Position numbers and translations under genes: made by a program. Below the pieces are notes generated by a model, which saw only the letters and a list, made by a program, of their open reading frames with translations, did not search any database and was not told the DNA's origin. A DNA stretch of 21,967 bases from an uncultured Actinomycetes bacterium (GTDB lineage: Bacteria; Actinomycetota; Thermoleophilia; Solirubrobacterales; 70-9), in NCBI GenBank assembly GCA_946482365.1, contig CAMLQY010000030.1:1-21967 (forward strand). Reading direction: 5' to 3'. Positions 6,516 through 12,390 of this stretch are shown in pieces; positions within the stretch are counted from its first letter, which is position 1; each line of letters opens with the position of its first letter.

Positions 6516-7874
6516 ATGGCGGCGAAGCTGCTCGGCTTCTGCGAGGAGCTGCGCGGCGAGGGGGTCGCGGTAGGCACCTCGGAGATCCTCGACGCCTTCG
6601 CCGCGCTGGAGCAGGTGTCGTGGACCTCGCGCGAGGACTTCCGCGAGGCGCTGGCAGCGACTATCGCCAAGTCCCAGGAGGACCGGCGGCTCTTCGAGCT
6701 GCTCTTCGAGCGCTGGTTCTTCCGCGCCGCCGAGGCAGAAGCGATAGAGCGCGGCATCGAGGAGACCGAGCGCCGCCACGAGGGGGGCGAGCGACTCGAC
6801 CTCGAGCAGCTGCAGGAGCAGATACGCCAGGCGATCCTCGAGGGCAACGACGCCGAGATGCGCGACCTGGCCCGGCTGGCGATCTCTGCCTTCGGCCGCC
6901 AGGGCGAGGGCTCGGGCGTGGTCGGAGTCGACGTGCAGCGGATCCGGCGCACGCTCGGCCTTGCGGCCGGCCAGCAGCCGCCGGCCGAGGACGGGGCGGT
7001 CGAGCTGCCGCCGATCGACCGCGAGCAGCTGAACGCCTTCGAGCGCCACCTTCGGCGGGAGCTCGAGCGCGACCTGATCGAGCGCACCTCCACCCTTCCA
7101 CCCTCGCGGCCGCTGGCCGAGCTCGACCGCGCCCTGCCGACCAGCCCGACCCAGGACCTCGCCGCGGTGCACCGCGCCGTCTCGCAGATGAAGCGGCGCC
7201 TGGCGACGCTCGGGCAGGAGCAGCGGGGGCGGCGCAGGGGGCAGGCGGTCGACGTGCGGCGGACGATGCGCGCCTCGCTGGAGACCGGCGGCGTGCCGAT
7301 GCACCTGCGCTACCGGCCGAAGCGTCCGCGGCGACCGGAGATCTACGTCCTCTGCGACGTCTCCACCTCGGTCACCTCGGCCAGCGTCTTCTTCCTCTCG
7401 GTCCTGCACGCCCTGCACGACTCGTTCCGCAAGCTGCGCAGCTTCGTCTTCATCGAGCGCATCTCGGAGGTGACCGACGTCTTCGAGCACGAGCGCGATT
7501 TCCGCGTCATCGCCCAGCGCATCTCCAGCGAAGGCGGGGTCGCCGACGTCTCCGGGTACACCGACTACGGGCGCGTCTGGCTCGAGTTCCTCGGCCAGAT
7601 CTCCGACGAGCTGGACCCGCGCTCAACCGTGATCGTGCTCGGCGACGCTCGCACCAACGGCCGCGAGCCCCACGCCGACGTCTTCGCCCAGGTGTCGGAG
7701 CGGGCCGGTCGCCTCTTCTGGCTCAACCCCGAGCCGCGCCTGTACTGGAACTATGGCGACTCGGTGATGGCCGCCTACGAGCGCTACTGCGACGGCGCCT
7801 TCGAGTGCTGGACGACCCGGCACCTGGAGAACTTCGTCAACGTGGTCGCGGGAGGAGTCCCTGCCGCCGACTGA
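6516..7874 (+). CDS. VWA-domain protein, CoxE-like, partner of MoxR
   Basis: 452 residues from the ATG at 6516. The N-terminal half is helical and charged, with an Arg-rich stretch (about 236-250) before the VWA domain. The C-terminal half is a VWA domain with a complete MIDAS: DVSTS at 281-285, the Thr of SGYTDYG at about 349, and the Asp of VLGDARTN at about 377. The LFWLNPEPRLYWNYGD stretch near the end is typical of CoxE-like proteins. Such proteins bind Mg2+ and pair with MoxR ATPases in maturing metalloenzymes; the client is unknown here. An upstream TTG at 6471 would overlap moxR by 29 bp and add 15 residues. The ATG was chosen because it follows the moxR stop directly and begins the conserved MAAKLLGFCEELR segment. 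Confidence 0.9.
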   Translation: MAAKLLGFCEELRGEGVAVGTSEILDAFAALEQVSWTSREDFREALAATIAKSQEDRRLFELLFERWFFRAAEAEAIERGIEETERRHEGGERLDLEQLQEQIRQAILEGNDAEMRDLARLAISAFGRQGEGSGVVGVDVQRIRRTLGLAAGQQPPAEDGAVELPPIDREQLNAFERHLRRELERDLIERTSTLPPSRPLAELDRALPTSPTQDLAAVHRAVSQMKRRLATLGQEQRGRRRGQAVDVRRTMRASLETGGVPMHLRYRPKRPRRPEIYVLCDVSTSVTSASVFFLSVLHALHDSFRKLRSFVFIERISEVTDVFEHERDFRVIAQRISSEGGVADVSGYTDYGRVWLEFLGQISDELDPRSTVIVLGDARTNGREPHADVFAQVSERAGRLFWLNPEPRLYWNYGDSVMAAYERYCDGAFECWTTRHLENFVNVVAGGVPAAD

Positions 7875-7895
7875 CCCGGCAGGAGCCTCTGGGTG

Positions 7896-7971
7896 GGGAC
7901 GCCGGTGCCCCTCCCCAAAACGCTCGGCGGGAGCCTCGCTTGAGTGTTTTGGGGAGGGGCACCGGCATCCC
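7896..7971. terminator. Long GC stem-loop downstream of the VWA gene
   Basis: A 25-bp inverted repeat (7901-7925 with 7942-7966) has one G:T-type mismatch and a 16-nt loop. A further 4 bp pair after one mismatch. The arms carry GCCCCTCCCCAAAAC and its complement. It begins 21 bp after the VWA stop. No U-tract follows, so it would be a U-less terminator or an RNA-protecting stem. Confidence 0.6.
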
Positions 7972-8062
7972 TTCAACAGCGCACGAGCTTCCGAAAGCGC
8001 TTCCCCGAGGCGCCAGCCCGGCTCCCCGAAAGCTCTACATGCCCTGGGTGCCGTTACGGGCG

Positions 8063-8089
8063 CCCCAAGCTCTTTAAAAGAGCTTGGGG
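8063..8089. repeat. Perfect 27-bp palindrome
   Basis: CCCCAAGCTCTTT and its exact reverse complement flank a single central A. A weaker stem (8046-8065, GGGTGCC/GGCGCCC) abuts it. It lies midway in the gene-free region between the convergent VWA and rrf2 genes and may be a bidirectional terminator or a protein-binding site. Confidence 0.65.
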
Positions 8090-8136
8090 ACTCTGATGCC
8101 GGTTTCGCAGTCTGGGCGTCACTCGGTGACGTGTTG

Positions 8137-8284
8137 GAAGGGAGCCTGGCCGTCCTCCAGGCGAATGTCGCGAAGCGGCTGACGCAGTCTGTTTCTAGGC
8201 GCGGCCGCAGGCCGCGCTCCTCATTGCACCGCGCGCTGGCGCGCGGTGCAATCAATTCGCCTGGAGGACGGCCAGGCTCCCTTC
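8137..8284. repeat. 148-bp nested inverted-repeat element
   Basis: The outer arms are a perfect 30-bp inverted repeat (8137-8166 and 8255-8284) enclosing 88 bp. Inside are two further perfect stems: 8199-8206 with 8210-8217 (GCGCGGCC, loop GCA) and 8223-8236 with 8239-8252 (ATTGCACCGCGCGC, loop TG). As RNA it would fold into a long stem topped by two hairpins. It ends 20 bp from the rrf2 stop. No target-site duplication is evident. Candidates are a REP/MITE-like element, an elaborate terminator or a structured RNA. The remainder of 7875-8304 contains only minor stems (for example 8118-8130) and no supported gene. Confidence 0.75.
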
Positions 8285-8304
8285 TCACCCACCCGGACCA
8301 ACGG

Positions 8305-8760
8305 CTAGCGGGCGACCCAGGCGTCGGGCTGCGCGGCGAGGGACTCGACCTCGCTGGGCAGCCGGCCGCTGACCAGGTCGGCGAGGGTGACGTGCTCGAG
8401 CACGGTGCGGAGGCTGGCGCGGACGGCGATCCAGACCTCCTGCAGGTGCTCGGCGTTGCCGCGGTACTCGATCGACTCCGGCGGGGCCGACTGGACGTGG
8501 GCGATCGGGCCCTCGACCGCGCGGACGACGTCGGCGATCGTCACCTCCTCGGCGGGCCGTGCCAGCCAGTAGCCGCCCTTGGCACCGCGGCGGGCGCGGA
8601 CGATGCCGGCGTGCTTCAGCTCGAGCAGGATGTGCTCGAGGAACTGCAGCGGGATGTCCTGGGCGTCGGCCAGCTTCTCGCCCTTGACCGGCCCCTCGTC
8701 GGCCGCGGCCAGCTCCGCCGCGGCGCGCACCGCATAGTCAGCCTTTGCCGAAACGCGCAT
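8305..8760 (-). CDS. Rrf2-family transcriptional regulator without cysteines
   Basis: 151 residues, normal Rrf2 length. The N-terminal winged helix-turn-helix (about 1-80) shows the family pattern MRVSAKADYAVRAAAELA, then the recognition-helix region IPLQFLEHILLELKHAGIV and the wing RRGAKGGYWLARP. The following helix (about 120-140) is the dimerisation region. There is no cysteine anywhere, so it cannot carry the Fe-S cluster of IscR/NsrR-type members; it is closer in that respect to CymR-type regulators, which sense through a partner or ligand. The ATG at 8760 lies 16 bp after the TauE gene on the same strand, so they are probably cotranscribed. It may act at the palindrome 9745-9763 (inference). 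Confidence 0.92.
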   Translation of the reverse strand: MRVSAKADYAVRAAAELAAADEGPVKGEKLADAQDIPLQFLEHILLELKHAGIVRARRGAKGGYWLARPAEEVTIADVVRAVEGPIAHVQSAPPESIEYRGNAEHLQEVWIAVRASLRTVLEHVTLADLVSGRLPSEVESLAAQPDAWVAR

Positions 8761-8776
8761 GGGGCTAGTTAATCAG

Positions 8777-9712
8777 TCAGCCGATGGTCTCCGGGGACAG
8801 CTCGGAGGAGCGGTCGATTCCCTGTTTGGCCTCGCGGTCGGCCCGGCGCGCCGCCCACCAGCGCGGGAACCAGATCAGCAGGCCGAGCCCGATGCCGGCG
8901 ACGGCGGCCGCGATCGGCCAGACCACCGGGTCGCCCTTCTGCACGGTGACGATCCCCGAGGCGACCAGGACCACGCCCAGGGCGGTGCGCAGGAACCCGG
9001 TCGGCGCCCGCGCGGCGAAGTGCGAGCCGAGCACGACCCCCGGTATCGAGCCGAGCAGGATGTTGCCGGCGAGGACGAAGTCGACGTTGCCCCCTACCCA
9101 GTGGGCGATGCCGGCAGCCCAGAGCAGGATCGCGGCATGGAAGACGTCGGTGCCGACCACCTTGCGGGGCACCAGGCGGAAGACGGCGATCAGCAGGATC
9201 GCGATCACCGTGCCCGAGCCAGCCGAGGTGATCCCGATCACGAATCCGGTGGTCGCGCCGATCGCCACGGCGGCGACCTTGTGGCGGCGCTCGATCACGA
9301 AGTCCTCGCGCTCTTCGACCAGGTTGCTGAGGATCAGCGCCCGCGCCAGGGTGATGATCCCGACCATCAGCAGGGTCCCGCCGAGCAGCGCGTAGACGAT
9401 CGAGTCGAGCTTCTCTTCGCCGACCTTGCTCTGCAGGACGGAGATCGCCCAGACGCCGGTGACCGCGGCCGGCACGCTGCCGGCAGCCAGCCAGAGCGAA
9501 AGCCCGATGTTGACCGTGCCCATGCGCAAGTGGCGCCAGCCGCCGACCGTCTTCGTCACCGCCGCGTAGAAGATGTCGGTGCCGATCGCGGTCACCGGCT
9601 TGACGCCGAAGAGCAGGATCAGCAGCGGGGTCATCAGGGTGCCGCCGCCCATGCCGGTCATGCCGACCATGGCGCCGATGCCGAATCCGAAAAGGACGAT
9701 TGCCGGGTCCAT
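8777..9712 (-). CDS. TauE/SafE-family membrane transporter
   Basis: 311 residues, about eight membrane helices in two repeated halves. The first half opens with GFGIGAMVGMTGMGGGTLMTP and the second with IGATTGFVIGITSAGSGTVIA, the Gly-rich paired motifs of the TauE/SafE (DUF81) family. Members export or import sulfite, sulfonates or other small organic anions; the substrate is unknown here. The central charged loop (about 125-145, VEEREDFVIERRHK) separates the halves. It is the first gene of a pair with the Rrf2 regulator and is divergent from an ABC importer; the 77-bp gap between them holds a palindrome. The ATG at 9712 has only a weak GGAA ribosome site. Confidence 0.9.
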   Translation of the reverse strand: MDPAIVLFGFGIGAMVGMTGMGGGTLMTPLLILLFGVKPVTAIGTDIFYAAVTKTVGGWRHLRMGTVNIGLSLWLAAGSVPAAVTGVWAISVLQSKVGEEKLDSIVYALLGGTLLMVGIITLARALILSNLVEEREDFVIERRHKVAAVAIGATTGFVIGITSAGSGTVIAILLIAVFRLVPRKVVGTDVFHAAILLWAAGIAHWVGGNVDFVLAGNILLGSIPGVVLGSHFAARAPTGFLRTALGVVLVASGIVTVQKGDPVVWPIAAAVAGIGLGLLIWFPRWWAARRADREAKQGIDRSSELSPETIG

Positions 9713-9744
9713 GTGAGTTTCCGCGGCGGGTGCTTATCGACTTT

Positions 9745-9763
9745 CCTGACCTTCTTGGTCAGG
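9745..9763. promoter_or_regulatory. Palindrome between divergent transporter operons, candidate operator
   Basis: CCTGACC-TTCTT-GGTCAGG: perfect 7-bp arms with a 5-bp centre. It lies 33 bp from the TauE start (9712) and 26 bp from the ABC ATPase start (9790), so one bound dimer could control both. The Rrf2 regulator encoded in the TauE operon is the obvious candidate, but no binding evidence exists. I found no TPP-riboswitch core in the same gap. Confidence 0.5.
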
Positions 9764-9789
9764 AGCGCGGAGTGCGCCAGGATACCAAG

Positions 9790-10608
9790 ATGCCCGCCAA
9801 GGCAAGTGACTTCTCCGTCCCGGGCGCGAGCCCTGCCGACGCTTCGGAGGCCGGGGTCGCGCTCTCGCTGCGCGCCCTGGCGCATCGCTACGGCGAGCTG
9901 CGCACGATCGATCGCCTCGACTTCGAGCTGCCCGCCCACGGCGTGCTCGGCATCGTCGGTCCCTCCGGCTGCGGCAAGTCCACCCTGCTCGAGCTGATCG
10001 TGGGGCTGCAGGACCCCGAGCGGGGGGAGATCGAAGTCGGCGAAGCGCGCGACCGGGGCGGCCGCCTCAGCCGCTGCGCCTTCATGCCCCAGAGCGACCT
10101 GCTGCTGCCCTGGCTCTCCGCGATCGACAACGCGGCGCTGGCGCTGCGCAACCGCGGGGTCCGCCGCGGCGCCGCGCGGCGCCAGGCCGGGGCGCTGTTC
10201 GAGCGCTTCGGGCTGGCGGGGTTCGAGCGCTCCTCCCCTGCCGAGCTCTCCGGCGGCATGCGCCAGCGCGTCGCCTTCCTGCGCACGCTGGTCGCCGGCA
10301 AGCCGGTGCTGGCGCTCGACGAGCCCTTCGCCTCGCTCGACGCGATCGCCCGCGCCGAGATGCAGCAGTGGCTGGCGGGGGCGCTCGACGCCGATCCCCA
10401 CACGGTCGTCCTCGTCACCCACGACGTCGAGGAGGCCCTCTACCTCTGCGACCGCGTCGCGGTGCTCTCCGCCCGGCCGGCGCGGATCGTCGAGGAGATG
10501 AGCGCGCCGGCGCCGCGCGCAGCCGACCGCGACGAGGCCGTCACCGACCCCGAGTTCGTCGCCGTCCGCGAGCGGGCGCTGCACGCCCTGCGGAAGGGCA
10601 CCAGATGA
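9790..10608 (+). CDS. ABC transporter ATP-binding protein (nitrate/sulfonate/thiamine-precursor type)
   Basis: 272 residues. ATPase subunit energising uptake by the permease and lipoprotein encoded next. Walker A is GPSGCGKST (57-65), the Q-loop Gln is 101 (MPQSDLLLPW), the signature is LSGGMRQR (153-160), Walker B is VLALDE (173-178) and the switch His is 211. The MPQSDLLLPWLS Q-loop is typical of the SsuB/TauB/ThiZ branch. The open frame extends upstream to 9700, but the ATG at 9790 has an AGGA site 7 nt before it and gives the usual length. Its TGA overlaps the permease ATG (ATGA). With a ThiY-like binding protein in the operon it is best read as ThiZ-like. Confidence 0.93.
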   Translation: MPAKASDFSVPGASPADASEAGVALSLRALAHRYGELRTIDRLDFELPAHGVLGIVGPSGCGKSTLLELIVGLQDPERGEIEVGEARDRGGRLSRCAFMPQSDLLLPWLSAIDNAALALRNRGVRRGAARRQAGALFERFGLAGFERSSPAELSGGMRQRVAFLRTLVAGKPVLALDEPFASLDAIARAEMQQWLAGALDADPHTVVLVTHDVEEALYLCDRVAVLSARPARIVEEMSAPAPRAADRDEAVTDPEFVAVRERALHALRKGTR

Positions 10609-11357
10609 GGCGCTGGGTGCTGCCGGCGCTGCTGATCGCGGGGCTGATCGGGGCGTGGCAACTGGCCGCGAGCAGCGGGGCGATCGCCGACGTGCTGAAC
10701 CTGGACCCGATCCTGATCCCCTCGCCCGCGGAAATCGCCACCGCCCTCTGGGACAACCGGTCGCTGATCGCCGAGAACGCCTGGGTCACGATGAAGGAGA
10801 TCGTCCTCGGCTTCCTGATCGGCCTCGCCCTGGGGCTTGGCCTCGGCTTCCTGCTCCGCCCCTTCGAGACGCTGCGGCTCACCTTCTATCCGCTGATCGT
10901 CGCCTCGCAGGCGATCCCGATCATCGTCTTCGCCCCGATCCTGGTCGTCTGGTTCGGCTACGGGATCGGGCCCAAGCTGGCGGTCGTGGCGCTGGTCTGC
11001 TTCTTCCCGATCGCCGTGGCCACTGCCGACGGGCTCCGCGCCGTGGACCTGCAGGCGGTCAAGATGCTGCGCACGCTCGATGCCTCTCGCCGTCAGCTGC
11101 TCTGGCGCCTGGAAGCCCCCACCGCCCTCCCCTTCACCTTCAGCGGCGCCAAGATCGGGGTCACGTTCGCGCCGATCGCCGCCGTCTTCGGCGAGTGGGT
11201 CGGCTCCGACTCGGGCCTGGGCCACCTGATCCTCCAGGACAACGCGCAACTGAACACCGCCCGGGTGTTCGCCGCCGCCCTCGTCCTCTCCGCGATCGCG
11301 ATCGGCCTCTACGGGCTCGTCGCCCTCGCAGAGCGCCGCATCGTCACTTGGCGATAG
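10605..11357 (+). CDS. ABC transporter permease (ThiX/SsuC-like)
   Basis: 250 residues, about six membrane helices. Inner-membrane subunit of the importer. The EAA-type coupling loop that contacts the ATPase is seen as LEAPTALPFTFSGAKIGVTFAPIAAVFGEW (about residues 169-198), as in SsuC/ThiX permeases. The PSPAEIATALWDN segment after the first helix is also typical of this branch. The start ATG overlaps the ATPase stop by 4 bp, indicating coupled translation, and the lipoprotein gene follows after 10 bp. The Ser/Gly-rich end of the EAA region (GSDSGLGHLI) is intact. Confidence 0.93.
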   Translation: MRRWVLPALLIAGLIGAWQLAASSGAIADVLNLDPILIPSPAEIATALWDNRSLIAENAWVTMKEIVLGFLIGLALGLGLGFLLRPFETLRLTFYPLIVASQAIPIIVFAPILVVWFGYGIGPKLAVVALVCFFPIAVATADGLRAVDLQAVKMLRTLDASRRQLLWRLEAPTALPFTFSGAKIGVTFAPIAAVFGEWVGSDSGLGHLILQDNAQLNTARVFAAALVLSAIAIGLYGLVALAERRIVTWR

Positions 11358-11367
11358 AAAGCAGGGC

Positions 11368-12390
11368 ATGAACCTCTCCCGATTGCCGACAGTCGCGCTC
11401 GCCGTTGCCCTCCTGGCCCTCGCCCTCGGCCTCGCCGCCTGCGGTGAGAAGAGCGAGGACGTGAGCGGCGAAGCCGAGCCGCTCAGCCTCACGCTCGACT
11501 TCTACCCCAACCCCGACCACGCCGGGATCTACATGGCGCAGAAGCTCGGCTACTTCGAGGAAGCGGGCCTCGACGTCAGCATCCGTACGCCGGCCGACCC
11601 GGCGGCGCCGATCAAGCTCCTCTCCACCGGCCAGACCGACCTGGCGATCTCCTACGAGCCGGAGGTCCTGCTGGCGCACGAACAGGATCTGGGGTTGACC
11701 GCCGTAGCGGCGCTGGTCAACCGCCCGCTCACCTCGATGATCTGGCTGAAGGAGTCGGGGATCGGGGGCATCAAGGACCTGCGCGGCAAGACGATCGCGA
11801 CCGCCGGCATCCCCTACCAGGACGCCTATCTGGAGACGATCCTCGCCCGCGCCGACCTGACCCCCTCCGACGTCGAGGTCGTCAACGTCGGCTTCGGCCT
11901 GCTGCCGGCGATCGTCGGCGGCAAGGCGGAGGCGATGCTGGGCGGCTTCCGCAACGTCGAGGGCGTCGACCTGCGGCTGCGCGGCAAGGACCCCGTCGTC
12001 ACCCCGGTCGACCGGCTCGGGGTGCCGACCTACGACGAGCTGGTCCTCGTCGTCCAGAGCCAGCGGCTCGAGGAGGACCCGGAGCCGATCCGGCTCTTCC
12101 TCGCAGCGCTGGAGCGCGGCACCGAGGCTGCGGCGAAGAGCCCCCAGGCCACGACCGAGGCCCTGTTGGAGGCCAATCCCGACCTCGACCCGAAGCTGAC
12201 CCGCGCCGAGGTGGCGGCGACGCTGCCGCTGCTCGACCCTCCGCGCCACGGGCGCCCCTACGGCCACCTGGCGACGGGGCGCTGGACCGAGTTCGCGGCC
12301 TGGATGCGCGACAACGGCCTCGTCTCGCGGCTGATCACGCCAGCCGAAGTGCTCAGCAACTCCTACCTGTCGGGAACGATCACCGAGTAG
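11368..12390 (+). CDS. ABC transporter substrate-binding lipoprotein, ThiY/NMT1-like
   Basis: 340 residues. Signal peptide with lipobox LAAC, lipidated Cys at 25. The mature N-terminus LTLDFYPNPDHAGIYMAQKLGYFEEAGLDV is the hallmark of the NMT1/THI5-like family, whose bacterial members (ThiY) bind the formylated aminopyrimidine breakdown product of thiamine or similar pyrimidines. GGFRNVEGVDL (about 191-201) matches the family motif that precedes the second lobe. It captures the substrate outside the membrane for the permease and ATPase. The exact ligand is inferred from family only, since no thiamine gene or TPP riboswitch is nearby. Its last 28 bp overlap the 3' end of the convergent GGDEF-EAL gene. 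Confidence 0.9.
   Translation: MNLSRLPTVALAVALLALALGLAACGEKSEDVSGEAEPLSLTLDFYPNPDHAGIYMAQKLGYFEEAGLDVSIRTPADPAAPIKLLSTGQTDLAISYEPEVLLAHEQDLGLTAVAALVNRPLTSMIWLKESGIGGIKDLRGKTIATAGIPYQDAYLETILARADLTPSDVEVVNVGFGLLPAIVGGKAEAMLGGFRNVEGVDLRLRGKDPVVTPVDRLGVPTYDELVLVVQSQRLEEDPEPIRLFLAALERGTEAAAKSPQATTEALLEANPDLDPKLTRAEVAATLPLLDPPRHGRPYGHLATGRWTEFAAWMRDNGLVSRLITPAEVLSNSYLSGTITE

Noticed and set aside
5354..7093. 579-codon open frame on the minus strand opposite moxR and the VWA gene
   Set aside because: Composition is a Ser/Arg-rich shadow of a GC-biased gene; the opposite strand encodes intact Walker motifs in the correct order.
8137..8284. Insertion sequence remnant
   Set aside because: No transposase fragment and no flanking target-site duplication; kept as an inverted-repeat element of unknown nature.
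8131..8772. 213-codon plus-strand frame across the inverted-repeat element and rrf2
   Set aside because: Starts inside the inverted-repeat region and runs antisense to a well-supported Rrf2 gene.
8760..8780. Second Rrf2 operator overlapping the rrf2 start (GGCT...AGCC)
   Set aside because: Only four outer bases per side pair and the sequence does not match the palindrome at 9745-9763.
9713..9789. TPP riboswitch before the ThiXYZ-like operon
   Set aside because: The gap is only 77 bp and lacks the conserved CTGAGA and ACCTGATCTGG-type cores.
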